Below, in pieces: positions 46,840 to 59,045 of a stretch of DNA of 64,000 nucleotides. Where the stretch lies: positions 158,053,501 through 158,117,500 of the forward strand of contig JAIOJX010000005.1 in assembly GCA_022376925.1 (NCBI GenBank), given 5' to 3'. The notes under the pieces are model-generated. The model made no database searches. It was not told the origin of the DNA and saw nothing but the letters and a program-made list of their open reading frames with translations. The position numbers were made by a program, and so were the translations under genes. How positions within the stretch are numbered: position 1 is the first letter of the stretch; each line of letters opens with the position of its first letter. The DNA is from Tragulus kanchil (Eukaryota > Chordata > Mammalia > Artiodactyla > Tragulidae).

Positions 46840-47720
46840 AGTCAAGTAATTGAACCTGATGAAATATTAGAGCCCTTGTATATCAACTCAAGAAATTGGT
46901 TTGGATAAGCCTAACTTTGCTCAAGAGACTTACCTCTGCCTTGGAGAGTAGCCTTTGGGCGAAGTCAGGGCTGGGGAGTGGGTGTCAGTGAGCAGAATAA
47001 TGCACTGAAAGGAAATCATGACACACAGTATATTCAGATGGCAGTCATTATAATTCTTATTATCCAGTCCATTCAGGGTACTAGATAGCTTTTTGTGATT
47101 GTAACCACTCCAAGAAGGACAAATATAAGGTAATAAGCATATAGAGCTACTGCGTACACAGAGTGTATAGTCCAGATAAAATGAGTGGTATCAGAATCCT
47201 TCAGCTTGCCTCCAATTTTCTTCGTACACAATTGCAGTAAAATTTGATGCGCATTGCAGGGTGTTAGGAGGTTTCTTAGTGGTTAATGATTTGCATAATG
47301 ATTTTTTTTTATCAGAGAGTTAGCACAGCTCTTGTTTATGGATTTAGAATGATTTTGTTACAGCCTTCATTTTATTTAACTTAAATGTCTATCTGCATAC
47401 ATCCCTTTATCATTTGAGAAGTATACATTTAAAAAATTAACTTCTGTACTTGGTATTTGCCTTATTTAACCTGTGGGAAGATTCCGACAGTGAACATAAA
47501 ATTTCCTCCCCTTAGTTTAATTCCTATTTTGTCAATTCCTTGTTTCCTACGACACTAACAGATATTACCAAAAAAAAAAAAAAAAATCCTCAGCCTAGGA
47601 ATACTCTTTAACATTATTTGTAGAGAGCAGGTACCTATTTAGTCAGCCCCTAGCTAAGCTCCATGTGGTTAACTCTTGCAATCTTTCTTCTTGAACTTGA
47701 ATCCCTCTGAACTTTTCTTC
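46840..47720. other. Non-coding sequence inside duplication 12
   Basis: No repeat or gene recognised. The stretch near 47240-47390 (GATGCGCATTGCAGGG, 'ggttaatgatttgcataatg') is complex, AT-rich and repeat-free. Confidence 0.4.
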
Positions 47721-47726
47721 AGGTGC

Positions 47727-47935
47727 ATTCTTGTTGTTGTTTAGTTGCTCAGTAGTGTTCAACTCTTTTGTGACCTCATGGACTATAGCTTGCCAGGCTC
47801 CTGTGTCCATGGGATTTCCTAGGTAAGAATACTGGGGTGTGTTGCCATTTCCTTCTCAAAGGGGTCTTCTCGACCCAGGGATCAAACCCACATCTCCTGC
47901 TTTGGTAGGTGAATTCTTTATCACTGATGAGCCAC
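47727..47935 (-). mobile_element. BOV-A2 SINE, antisense, cut by junction 12
   Basis: 'ttgtttagttgctcagtagt', 'cctcatggactatagcttgc' and 'ctcgacccagggatcaaacc' are antisense BOV-A2. It stops at the junction just short of the element's end. Confidence 0.85.
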
Positions 47936-48832
47936 CTATAGTAGAGTCAAGTAATTGAACCTGATGAAATATTAGAGCCCTTGTATATCAACTCAAGAAA
48001 TTGGTTTGGATAAGCCTAACTTTGCTCAAGAGACTTACCTCTGCCTTGGAGAGTAGCCTTTGGGCGAAGTCAGGGCTGGGGAGTGGGTGTCAGTGAGCAG
48101 AATAATGCACTGAAAGGAAATCATGACACACAGTATATTCAGATGGCAGTCATTATAATTCTTATTATCCAGTCCATTCAGGGTACTAGATAGCTTTTTG
48201 TGATTGTAACCACTCCAAGAAGGACAAATATAAGGTAATAAGCATATAGAGCTACTGCGTACACAGAGTGTATAGTCCAGATAAAATGAGTGGTATCAGA
48301 ATCCTTCAGCTTGCCTCCAATTTTCTTCGTACACAATTGCAGTAAAATTTGATGCGCATTGCAGGGTGTTAGGAGGTTTCTTAGTGGTTAATGATTTGCA
48401 TAATGATTTTTTTTTATCAGAGAGTTAGCACAGCTCTTGTTTATGGATTTAGAATGATTTTGTTACAGCCTTCATTTTATTTAACTTAAATGTCTATCTG
48501 CATACATCCCTTTATCATTTGAGAAGTATACATTTAAAAAATTAACTTCTGTACTTGGTATTTGCCTTATTTAACCTGTGGGAAGATTCCGACAGTGAAC
48601 ATAAAATTTCCTCCCCTTAGTTTAATTCCTATTTTGTCAATTCCTTGTTTCCTACGACACTAACAGATATTACCAAAAAAAAAAAAAAAAAATCCTCAGC
48701 CTAGGAATACTCTTTAACATTATTTGTAGAGAGCAGGTACCTATTTAGTCAGCCCCTAGCTAAGCTCCATGTGGTTAACTCTTGCAATCTTTCTTCTTGA
48801 ACTTGAATCCCTCTGAACTTTTCTTCAGGTGC

Positions 48833-49053
48833 ATTCTTGTTGTTGTTTAGTTGCTCAGTAGTGTTCAACTCTTTTGTGACCTCATGGACTATAGCTTGCC
48901 AGGCTCCTGTGTCCATGGGATTTCCTAGGTAAGAATACTGGGGTGTGTTGCCATTTCCTTCTCAAAGGGGTCTTCTCGACCCAGGGATCAAACCCACATC
49001 TCCTGCTTTGGTAGGTGAATTCTTTATCACTGATGAGCCACCAAGGAAGCCCA
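48833..49053 (-). mobile_element. BOV-A2 SINE, antisense, complete
   Basis: Same element as at 47727 but continuing through GAGCCACCAAGGAAGCCC, the expected antisense SINE head. Confidence 0.88.
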
Positions 49054-49390
49054 TAAATTTTCTTCATTTTGTATAGTATCTTACTTTTTCTTAAAAACAA
49101 AACAAAACTACTCCTTTGTGGATTCCCATGCTTGTTACGCAACAGGAAATTACTTGGAGTTTGTGTTTTGTCCCCAAATCTTGAGTCTGCTTTCTGGTTG
49201 TACTGACCAAGACATACAAGATTACAGACTTGGTTTTAGTTTCCTGTCGTAGTTATTCCTATACAGTGTTTTTTTTTTTGTTTTTTGTTTTGGTTGGCTC
49301 AAGGTTAATTGTTTTGGGAAAGTTTTAGCTAAGTCCAAATTTACATTATTAGTTTAGTAATAAACTGCTGTTCAAAACATACTACTTATG

Positions 49391-49626
49391 GGACTTCCCT
49401 GGTGGTCCAGTGGGTAAGCACACTGCCTTGCAGTGCAAGGGGCTCCAGTTCGATCCCTGGCCTGGGAAGATGCCGCATGCCACAGAGTGGCTGGACTGAT
49501 GTGCCCAACTACCGAGCCAGAGCTCTGGAGTGCATGCGCTGAGAGCCGGTGCTCTGCAGCAAGAGAGGCCACTGTGATGGTAGGCCCACAGAGGCCAAAG
49601 AACAAAGACGGATGGAAAAAAAAAAA
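49391..49626 (+). mobile_element. tRNA-derived SINE, group II (first copy)
   Basis: GGGACTTCCCTGGTGGTCC head, AGTTCGATCCCTGG B-box region, 'gagagccggtgctctgcagc' and 'gaacaaagacggatgg', followed directly by an A-run. The 12-base target-site duplication ATACTACTTATG lies at 49379 and 49627. Confidence 0.92.
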
Positions 49627-49638
49627 ATACTACTTATG

Positions 49639-50040
49639 TTTTAAAGGGACTGAAATTTCTCAGTGTGCAGTGTGTGTGTGTGTGTGTCACCATTCCTAGC
49701 AACTCAAGCATGCCTGAAATTTTCAACTTGCCCTTTCCCACAGACCTTGTCTTCCTTGAAGACGTCTGTTCAATAATTCAAATGGTTAAATTCCTCTGTG
49801 TAAGAAAAGGTCTGATATTGTGGCCGGAGTTCAAATACCCAGCAACCCTTCATGTTATGGTTAGCAGTGCTAGACAACAATCTGGAAGCTGTTATTCCCA
49901 GCCTCAGCTCTCTGATTTTAGGTGCTTGCTGGCTTCCCACCCTCTGTCGTTACTTGATGCGGTGATTAGCCTGCATTGCTACTTGAACTTGCCTAGAAGA
50001 TTATAAGCACTTTCAGAGCACACATGTAACTTACACTAAG
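49639..50040. other. Non-coding sequence, first copy
   Basis: A (TG)n run lies at 49671-49687. A 113-residue frame occurs in both copies of duplication 13, with no recognised domain and no splice context I would trust. Confidence 0.4.
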
Positions 50041-50048
50041 CCTTTTTC

Positions 50049-50142
50049 CCAAAGGGGTCTTCTCGACCCAGGGATCAAACCCACATCTCCTGCTTTGGTA
50101 GGTGAATTCTTTATCACTGATGAGCCACCAAGGAAGCCCATA
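50049..50142 (-). mobile_element. BOV-A2 fragment created by junction 13
   Basis: Only the part from AAAGGGGTCTTC to the head is present, because the second copy of duplication 13 begins in the middle of the SINE. Confidence 0.85.
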
Positions 50143-50474
50143 AATTTTCTTCATTTTGTATAGTATCTTACTTTTTCTTAAAAACAAAACAAAACTACTC
50201 CTTTGTGGATTCCCATGCTTGTTACGCAACAGGAAATTACTTGGAGTTTGTGTTTTGTCCCCAAATCTTGAGTCTGCTTTCTGGTTGTACTGACCAAGAC
50301 ATACAAGATTACAGACTTGGTTTTAGTTTCCTGTCGTAGTTATTCCTATACAGTGTTTTATTTTCTTTTTGTTTTGGTTGGCTCAAGGTTAATTGTTTTG
50401 GGAAAGTTTTAGCTAAGTCCAAATTTACATTATTAGTTTAGTAATAAACTGCTGTTCAAAACATACTACTTATG

Positions 50475-50710
50475 GGACTTCCCTGGTGGTCCAGTGGGTA
50501 AGCACACTGCCTTGCAGTGCAAGGGGCTCCAGTTCGATCCCTGGCCTGGGAAGATGCCGCATGCCACAGAGTGGCTGGACTGATGTGCCCAACTACCGAG
50601 CCAGAGCTCTGGAGTGCATGCGCTGAGAGCCGGTGCTCTGCAGCAAGAGAGGCCACTGTGATGGTAGGCCCACAGAGGCCAAAGAACAAAGACGGATGGA
50701 AAAAAAAAAA
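50475..50710 (+). mobile_element. tRNA-derived SINE, group II (second copy)
   Basis: Counterpart of 49391-49626, with the same ATACTACTTATG target sites at 50463 and 50711. Confidence 0.92.
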
Positions 50711-51218
50711 ATACTACTTATGTTTTAAAGGGACTGAAATTTCTCAGTGTGCAGTGTGTGTGTGTGTGTGTCACCATTCCTAGCAACTCAAGCATGCCTG
50801 AAATTTTCAACTTGCCCTTTCCCACAGACCTTGTCTTCCTTGAAGACGTCTGTTCAATAATTCAAATGGTTAAATTCCTCTGTGTAAGAAAAGGTCTGAT
50901 ATTGTGGCCGGAGTTCAAATACCCAGCAACCCTTCATGTTATGGTTAGCAGTGCTAGACAACAATCTGGAAGCTGTTATTCCCAGCCTCAGCTCTCTGAT
51001 TTTAGGTGCTTGCTGGCTTCCCACCCTCTGTCGTTACTTGATGCGGTGATTAGCCTGCATTGCTACTTGAACTTGCCTAGAAGATTATAAGCACTTTCAG
51101 AGCACACATGTAACTTACACTAAGCCTTTCTTAATGCCAACTCCTAGCAAGATAGCATGCATATTATGATTGCTCAGAAAATACTCGGTGCTAATAAAAA
51201 GGAAGATACAAACAAGTT

Positions 51219-51355
51219 CAGTTCAGTTCAGTTGCTCAGTCATGTCCAGCTCTTTGCAACCCCATTGACTGTGGCACACCAGCCTTCCCTGTCCTTCACC
51301 ATCTTCAGGAGCTTGCTCAAACTCGTGTCCATTCACTCAGTGATGCCAAGCCATT
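51219..51355 (-). mobile_element. BovB LINE 3' fragment, antisense
   Basis: It starts with 'gttcagttcagttcagttgc', then 'cagtcatgtccagctctttg' and 'tcaaactcgtgtccattcac', typical of BovB ends in ruminants. Confidence 0.85.
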
Positions 51356-51359
51356 AGTT

Positions 51360-52630
51360 GTCCAAATTCAGACAATTTAGTTGTCCGAACAAACCTTTCC
51401 ACAGTTCCTGTTGAACAGGATTTGAACCAAATTTATGTTTGATTGTTATATTGTCACTGCATTCTGAGAAAGAGCTCATGTGGACAGCTCAACAATATCT
51501 CTTCCATTGACTTCTTGCTGCTTATCTAGTCTTGGCACATCTCACCTCCTAACTTCTACAATCCTGGTTTTGCCAAGGGACGTAGAATTCCATAGATAGA
51601 AAAAAATACTGAGATGTGATTCAGTCCATTAGCCTATCTTAAAGACAAGAACATATAAAAGACAACCATAAGCCTCTTTTTTCCCCTCAAATCTCCAGAG
51701 TGATGACTATCACATCTCAGCCGCTCCTGAAGACGGCTGTGTGTTTTTTGCACATTGTGTTCCAAAGATCACTAAAATGTCGCTGCTAACTCCGAATCCC
51801 TTTCCTTGTCACTATAGTCAGGGCGAAAGCCAATGACGCTTTTCTAAGACTCAGTAGGTGTATCCGTAGGTCTATCAGTGCTTTCAGGGCCACATAAAAG
51901 GTATTGATTTCATGCTGATTTCTGTGAAGGGTTAGTTCTTTTTGTAGGTTATGTGAAAGTGCATGTGTGTGTTTGTGTATTGGGGATGTGACTTGTATGC
52001 TTGCATATGTAATTAAAAATAATTTGTTTTAAATGGAAAAATTTCATTAATTTGTTCATTCTGTTGATTATGCTAAAATGAGAAGCCTCCATGAGACAGT
52101 GCTTTTAATAGGGTACAATAAATTTAAATAATTTATTAGATTCTCAAATGATATTTATAATAGTCTATACAGTTATGAATATCAACAAATCTAGCTCTGA
52201 AGTTTACAGAGCATAACCATAACTTTTCTGTGCTTTCTTCTCTTGTCCTTATGTAGCTTGAATGTTGATAGTTAAAAAGCTTATTTTTCAGACAGATGCT
52301 AATTATTGAAGCTGAAGAAGAAAATGCTACTTACTTTAATGTCTGTATATTTCTTTTCCAGTTTTGATTTGTAATATCAACTTTTCGACCTGATTGTTAA
52401 ACAAGTATTAACAAGTTTATTTATACTGCCCAACACTAAATATAGTAGAGTGCTTACCTGAAGTGCATATTTTATGGTCTCATTAAAACAGAAACAATCA
52501 CAATAAATTTCCTTCAGCACTGGTTGAGTATTTAAGTAATGTAGTAATAATGTGGAAAATACAATGATGACTTAATCATGATTCCTGTATTTGGTGAACT
52601 TAAAATCTATTAATGTCCAAAGTGTAAACA
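51360..52630. other. Single-copy non-coding stretch
   Basis: About 1.3 kb of AT-rich sequence with no gene or recognised repeat. Confidence 0.5.
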
Positions 52631-52640
52631 CACATTTTAC

Positions 52641-52912
52641 GTTTTTTTTTTAATTTTTTTTTTTTGCCTCTAAGTCATCATTTATATTCATCCATCTTTA
52701 TTCTTTGGCATGTGTGGGCCTCCTATTGCAGTGGCCTCTCTTGTTGCAGAGCACTGGATTGGGGCACATGCACTCCAGAGCGCTGGCTCCTAATTGGACA
52801 CACTAGCCCAGCTGCTCCATGGCACATGGAATCTTGCCAGGCCAGGGATCGAATCGGTGCCCCTTGCACTGCAAGGCAGACTCTTTACCCATTGGACCAC
52901 CAGGGAAGCCCC
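52641..52912 (-). mobile_element. tRNA-derived SINE, group II, antisense
   Basis: T-rich start, 'ttcatccatctttattcttt', 'ctcctaattggacacactag', GCCAGGGATCGAATCGGTGC and 'ttggaccaccagggaagccc'. A perfect 10-base target-site duplication, CACATTTTAC, lies at 52631 and 52913. Confidence 0.92.
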
Positions 52913-52922
52913 CACATTTTAC

Positions 52923-53470
52923 TCTTGATCCCTTGTGGCTGTTTTGATCCTTGAGGAGAGTAGCCAGCAGGACCAACACCATGGTCCTTGGCAAATGATG
53001 CTCCCCACACAGACAGCCAGGGACCCTACAGCCCAGAAGGGGCTTCCTGAATAGCCTACTTCTACCCCTTCCCAAAGGTATAAAAATGACATACATAGGC
53101 ATACATGTAAAATATACAGAGAAACCAGAGGAGGTGGTGGAGAAAACAAGGAGAAAGAAACAGAGAAGGAAGTCCAGCTTAGTTTTCATAAAATCTGACA
53201 AACTTTTACTCAATTTGTATTTGTTTTCTAGCAAAAGTAAGATGTTTTTGCCTAGAAAGCAAGGTGTTTGGATATATTACAGGTATCAATTGGTAGAAAC
53301 CATGTGAAGTTTGTGAAAGTTATTTGAAGAAAGGCTGGGAAGAGGCTCTGGTGGCCCGCGTATAGAGGGAAAAGCCAGGGAGGTCTCTGAACATCCCTTC
53401 TAGGACTTTCTAGCACCAGATGGGTGTCTACGGTTTCAACTCAGAGTACCAAGAACATATTCCCTCAAAA
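52923..53470. other. Non-coding spacer
   Basis: A 143-residue minus-strand frame covers most of it and runs into the neighbouring SINE; no domain is recognisable. Confidence 0.4.
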
Positions 53471-53483
53471 AAAAAAGGAAATA

Positions 53484-53740
53484 GGGCTTCCCTGGTGGTC
53501 CAGTGGGTAGAGAGTCCGCCTTGCAGTGCAAGGGGTTCGATCCCTGACCCCGGAAGATCCCATGTGGAGCGCTGGACCAGTGTGTCCAATTACGAGCCCA
53601 CTTTCTGGAGTACATGTGCCCAGAGCTGGTGCTCTGCAATGAGAGAGGCTGCTGCAATGGGAGGCCCACACATGCCAAAGAATAAAGATGGATGAAAATA
53701 ATAAGTAACTAAGAGAAAGCTCGTTGCATGACGTTTAAAA
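53484..53740 (+). mobile_element. tRNA-derived SINE, group II, internally deleted
   Basis: GGGCTTCCCTGGTGGTCC head, AAGGGGTTCGATCCCTG (about 7 bases shorter than usual), GGACCAGTGTGTCCAATTA, 'aagaataaagatggatgaaa', then a copy-specific tail ('aagctcgttgcatgacg') before the A-run. The flanking A-rich GGAAATA motif (near 53477 and 53749) is the likely target-site duplication. Confidence 0.9.
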
Positions 53741-53756
53741 AAAAAAAAGGAAATAA

Positions 53757-54174
53757 ACACAGAAAATAATACATTTGTTTTTCCTGAAAATAGGATGACA
53801 AAGGGCTTTATCCTATTCTGCTTCATACTTTAAAGTGTTTTTTTCCTCTCCTTTAAGGATCTGTAGATTGGCGGAGCAGGCTTTTCTTCTAGCAGCTGTT
53901 GCCTGTTTTGATTTGTAGGAAATGGGTTATGTCAGTTCACACCAATCCTCTAAAACCTCAGCTTTCCACTGCAGAAATAGCCTGAGGAAAATGACAAATT
54001 AGTGGACCTCATCATACCATGATTAGGCTAAGTGTCTTTTAAGACTGAGTGTGGCTCCACGTGGGAGGAGAATAAGCTGGCAGTTTATACAAAGATATAA
54101 TTTTCCAGGGGCTTTGGTGATATTTAATGTTTAATCACTTTAGATTTGGGGCTATGAGTGAGCTGAAGATATGG
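53757..54174. other. Non-coding spacer
   Basis: No recognised element. Confidence 0.4.
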
Positions 54175-56327
54175 CTAAAGATTCTGTCACTCAAGGCCCA
54201 AGACTCCTGTCTCACTGTTGACACTTGTGACGGATGGCCCAGGAGATGCTGCATTGTGTACATTCCGTTTTCCTGTGGGTTTCTCAGGGGAGGACATCTA
54301 ATTGAACTTATTTCTTTAGCACTGAAGTGTTATGATTTGTTGTTAAGTCTGTTTGTAAAATTGTCCTCCGTTATATGTGGGTTGTCTAGAATTATTTACA
54401 GATCTCCTCCTTCAGTTTCCTAAAAGTTAGAAATAGACATTGAGGCCATAGAAGGCACAAGGATTTTAAAATTTTTTAAATTTTATTAATTTTATGAATT
54501 ATAATCACAGGTTAGATGCTGATAATAACAGTTCAGAGACATGAAAGATCAGCCCACATCATGCTTATTGGATTCACTATGGGTGCGTGCCTTATTTTGT
54601 GAGCTAACCTTGTTTACCATATTTTCAGTGTGCTGGTGTGCAGATTACAGAAAGATTGGGAAGCTGAGAGATTTATTATTTACAGAAGGTGAACAGTAGA
54701 GTCTATTGCTTTAGGAAAGCCCACAGCTCAGAGCAGCAGTCTGTCCGACATTAATGAATCATGGCGATGGCGGTGACCTTGAGGAGTCGTCCATCACGTT
54801 TGCCCCAGGTGTTTGCACAAGTTCACGTCCCACCGACGCCCTTGGACAGAACTAACCTGTCTGCCACGTGCTGGCTGAGATCCTGGGAAGGAGGGTCTCC
54901 TCTGGTCCTCTTGGCCAGTGATGACCTTGTGATCCTGAGTCGTCTTAGTATCCCTCACAGTCAAACTGGGCTGATTTTATTCACTGCTGCCTGATTATCG
55001 AAACACTTTCAGAGTCTAAATTTTTCTGTCTTTTGGAGAAAATGCCAGAGTTAAACTAGCCAAGTAAAAGGTCTCATCTGTGCACAATACACAGAATGGT
55101 AAACTGTCCCAGGCAGACTGGATCGCCTGTCAGTAAACTAATACTGCTGAGATCCATTAAAGCGGTGGGGGGCTGCCAAGTACTCATGTCCTAGACTCAT
55201 CAACTTGTTTTTCTGTGAACTCAGCCAGTCAGCAAGAGCAATGCAGGTCAGGGCCCTAAAGATTCTGTCACTCAAGGCCCAAGACTCCTGTCTCACTGTT
55301 GACACTTGTGACGGATGGCCCAGGAGATGCTGCATTGTGTACATTCCGTTTTCCTGTGGGTTTCTCAGGAGGACATCTAATTGAACTTATTTCTTTAGCA
55401 CTGAAGTGTTATGATTTGTTGTTAAGTCTGTTTGTAAAATTGTCCTCCGTTATATGTGGGTTGTCTAGAATTATTTACAGATCTCCTCCTTCAGTTTCCT
55501 AAAAGTTAGAAATAGACATTGAGGCCATAGAAGGCACAAGGATTTTAAAATTTTTTAAATTTTATTAATTTTATGAATTATAATCACAGGTTAGATGCTG
55601 ATAATAACAGTTCAGAGACATGAAAGATCAGCCCACATCATGCTTACTGGATTCACTATGGGTGCGTGCCTTATTTTGTGAGCTAACCTTGTTTACCATA
55701 TTTTCAGTGTGCTGGTGTGCAGATTACAGAAAGATTGGGAAGCTGAGAGATTTATTATTTACAGAAGGTGAACAGTAGAGTCTATTGCTTTAGGAAAGCC
55801 CACAGCTCAGAGCAGCAGTCTGTCCGACATTAATGAATCATGGCGATGGCGGTGACCTTGAGGAGTCGTCCATCACGTTTGCCCCAGGTGTTTGCACAAG
55901 TTCACGTCCCACCGACGCCCTTGGACAGAACTAACCTGTCTGCCACGTGCTGGCTGAGATCCTGGGAAGGAGGGTCTCCTCTGGTCCTCTTGGCCAGTGA
56001 TGACCTTGTGATCCTGAGTCGTCTTAGTATCCCTCACAGTCAAACTGGGCTGATTTTATTCACTGCTGCCTGATTATCGAAACACTTTCAGAGTCTAAAT
56101 TTTTCTGTCTTTTGGAGAAAATGCCAGAGTTAAACTAGCCAAGTAAAAGGTCTCATCTGTGCACAATACACAGAATGGTAAACTGTCCCAGGCAGACTGG
56201 ATCGCCTGTCAGTAAACTAATACTGCTGAGATCCATTAAAGCGGTGGGGGGCTGCCAAGTACTCATGTCCTAGACTCATCAACTTGTTTTTCTGCTGACC
56301 ACTCAGCCAGTCAGCAAGAGCAATGCA
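54175..56327. repeat. Tandem duplication 14, offset 1081 then 1079
   Basis: 54175-55245 recurs at 55256-56327. The filler at 55246-55255 is 10 bases. Differences include a 2-base change near 54287 versus 55368 and an altered stretch near the end (CTGTGAACTC versus CTGCTGACCACTC). Confidence 0.92.
54690..55010. other. Repeat-free sequence with a 77-residue frame
   Basis: The frame at 54761-54994 (repeated at 55840-56073) starts MAMAVTLRSRPSRLPQVFAQ. The region has several CpGs and no recognised repeat. I see no domain, no clear splice sites and no support for translation; it could be a conserved non-coding element. Confidence 0.2.
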
Positions 56328-57824
56328 AGGAGTCCTGGATAATGAACATGGTTCTTTTGTAGAGACAGAATGGATCACAGCAGAGAAGAAAAAATGTTTC
56401 AGATGAGAAAAATAAATGCCAGGAGCAAAGTCCTTTTAGATGAGAGCAGGTCCTTTCAGACTCAGGAAAGGCTTGTGTTCATACAGAAACTTGGAGCTTG
56501 AGGGCATTTAAAAAATGTCCCCCGCCAGGCCCTTCGTCTCAGACACCTGCAAGTCTGCAGAACCCCTCTGTGGAAACCCTTGACTCTGTGGCATGTTAAG
56601 GGCAAATGCCGGTACTTGTTTAATAGAGACATTTGTTGCAGTGAAATGCAGATCTGCTGTTAGTGTGAATTTATTGTGCTGCTCTAGCATCTTTATTATT
56701 TCCTATAAAATACAATCTGATTTAAAAATAACTGGTCCTGTGACACTCACAAGGTTGAATCTGATGGGATGTCCATTGCAGATGAATAGCCCAGTAAATA
56801 ATTTATGTCTTTTGTCTCCTATATGTGGATTCTCTGAGACCTACAGTAATTAGCAATAAGTTCTGAAGTAAACTAGTGAGTAAAAGTACCAGAAAGTCAT
56901 GTAGGTTAGTGAGTTCCATTGATTCTTTAAAATAATTCTATAGTAATGACTGTGGGAAAGAAGCCAGTGTTTTTCTGAGTCTTATTAATAGCTGATTTAA
57001 TTCATAAGCCTTAAAGCCCAAAGCAAAGATTCATTTGTTTTCAATCCTGTTTTATATTTTTTGGAGCATTGAAGCTTGTATAGTTTATTTAAATGAGATA
57101 CATTTATGACTTTTAATATAAGTGCCCTCCCATTTACACAGAAAGCAATACATTATATTCAGAAAAGCAGGATGAGTGAGTAGTCCTGGCTATGAAACCA
57201 ACGAAGGCGACCTGGATTCCATACTGGATGTCAGCTCTCTACTAACACTGACATATTCAAGTCTCTTAGATTGCAAAGATAGAAATCTACTCAGAATGGC
57301 TGAAACAGACTCGGAGTTTACAAGCAGGATATAGGGGTAGCTGATGGAGCCAAGGAAAGAAATGTGGGCAGGCCTCACCAGAGACCAAAATAGAGACTCA
57401 AAAGTGATCATGAGTTGCTATTATTTTTATTGTCCTTCCAGGAATGTACAGTCCCTGGTCTCACCACTACTTCTGTCTGAAGACTTTCTCTTTCTTCCGT
57501 GACAATATCATGGTTGCCTTCATTTCAGATTTACGTTACTTCCCATTTCAAGAAATACCAACCACCTAGCTGGAGCAGTGATTCCTAATTCCACATTCCC
57601 AAAGTAGACTCAGTTTGCCTCACCTTCTCAAATGGCTGAAGAGCTATAGCCAGAAAGACAGGGTAGTTCAGCACCAAAAGGGTACTACAGCAAACATTCC
57701 CATTTGGCCTCAGGTGTTTCTTGTCATCCCTCTTCTCTTACCTGCCCCTCTGCTTCTGTGAGTATTGCAGTACTCACATTTTTAGAGCAGTTACTTCCAA
57801 AGGTGCAGAAGAGAAGATATTGCA
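56328..57824. other. Single-copy non-coding stretch
   Basis: About 1.5 kb without recognised genes or repeats. Confidence 0.5.
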
Positions 57825-58400
57825 GATGTTCCAGGCAGAGGAAGCTTCAGGAAGGAGAAGCCGCACAGTGTGTTGAGGGACATGCAGCCAGCCAGTCCTC
57901 GTCAAGCATCAGTGACGAGGGGGAAAGCACAGACAGGAAGCTTGAGGAGCCAGTGGCTTGGAGTCTCTGCTGGGACCCTAGGAGTTTATGTTGAAGGCCA
58001 TGTGTGCATTTTGTGTGTCTTTTGCCCTGCCAGGGAGTTAGTGGGTCATTGAAGAATTTTAATCAGAAACTGACATTTCATATTTAAAGACGCTTACTTG
58101 GGCAGAAGTTTGAAGAATGGGTTGGATGGAGTAGGGTGAGAATAGAGGCAGAGACATCATTTGAGTGTCTCGGGTGGGAGATAAGAGCCTGAACTTGGGC
58201 AGGGTGGTGAAAGGGAGAGGGATATATGTGAGAAATCTTGAGGAGGTATGGTGAGCAAGGCATGTTGTTGAATGGCTGTGAAAGGGGGAGAAAGGAATCA
58301 AAAATAGTGACTCTAGAAGCAGGCATGAGTAGAAGACGATGAATTCAGAATTGGACAATTGGGTCTGAAGTGTCTGTGGGTCATTGAAACAGGTATTTCC
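57825..58400 (+). repeat. Degenerate old interspersed repeat, family unassigned
   Basis: 'gatgttccaggcagaggaag', 'gtgggtcattgaagaatttt', 'tggatggagtagggtgagaa' and 'gggagataagagcctgaact' resemble a mammal-wide repeat seen also at 8093-8455. Diverged and non-coding. Confidence 0.4.
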
Positions 58401-59045
58401 AGCATCAGAGTCTGAAGCTTGATCAGTGCTCAAGGAATAAAGTGGATATATAAAGGATATTGTTATACCGCCTCTTCCTCCTTTCTATTATTGCACCACC
58501 ATCTCCACACACACATATCCAGTACATACTATCTGGAAAATTACATTACACTGAGCTGCATTTACTAAGTATACAGGGAATAAAGGGAAAACATGGCATT
58601 TTCCAGAAAGGGGTCTTTTTTTTTTTTCTTTTGCTATATCTGCTGGGTCAGTCCTTCAAAACCATGTACATAACAGCTGTTATGAATAACTAGAGTTGGG
58701 GCACATTTTAAAACTAATCTTTTACATTCATAGATGTGCCTGTTCACTCTGCTGACTGAGAAATAAAGCACCGTTTGTGGTCTGGGTCTGCTAGAAGCTT
58801 CAAGGAATTCTTCCCCCTTGGGTCTTTTCTCCACCTCTTCTCCTATAGCTAGTAACTTCCTCCCCTGGATATCTGTTGAGCCCTCACAGTGTCCATGACA
58901 CCAGATCTAGATGTTAAGTGGCTTTGTAGAATTCAAACAGGAGCTAGTACCCTCTTTGAGAAACTTGACTTCCCCTGCCCCCGCCACCCCAGACGTAAAA
59001 GCAACAGTTCATTTCCTAGGCAGGCCGCTGCTGTCTTGTAATGCC
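58401..59045. other. Non-coding spacer
   Basis: No recognised element; a T-run lies at 58616-58628. Confidence 0.45.

Larger units (their letters stand above)
46831..49042. repeat. Tandem duplication 12, period about 1105
   Basis: 46831-47936 recurs at 47937-49042. The first copy ends inside a BOV-A2, right after GATGAGCCACC; the second continues into the SINE end. The A-run near 47570 differs in length between copies. The right 79 bases also belong to duplication 13. Confidence 0.93.
48964..51129. repeat. Tandem duplication 13, offset 1087 then 1084
   Basis: 48964-50045 recurs at 50051-51129. The 5-base filler TTCCC separates them. The unit starts inside the BOV-A2. The T/G-rich run near 49268 differs from its counterpart near 50355 by several bases. 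Together with duplication 12, part of the BOV-A2 is present three times. Confidence 0.92.

Noticed and set aside
52803..53234. 143-residue minus-strand frame
   Set aside because: It begins in unremarkable sequence and ends inside a SINE, with no domain or splice signals.
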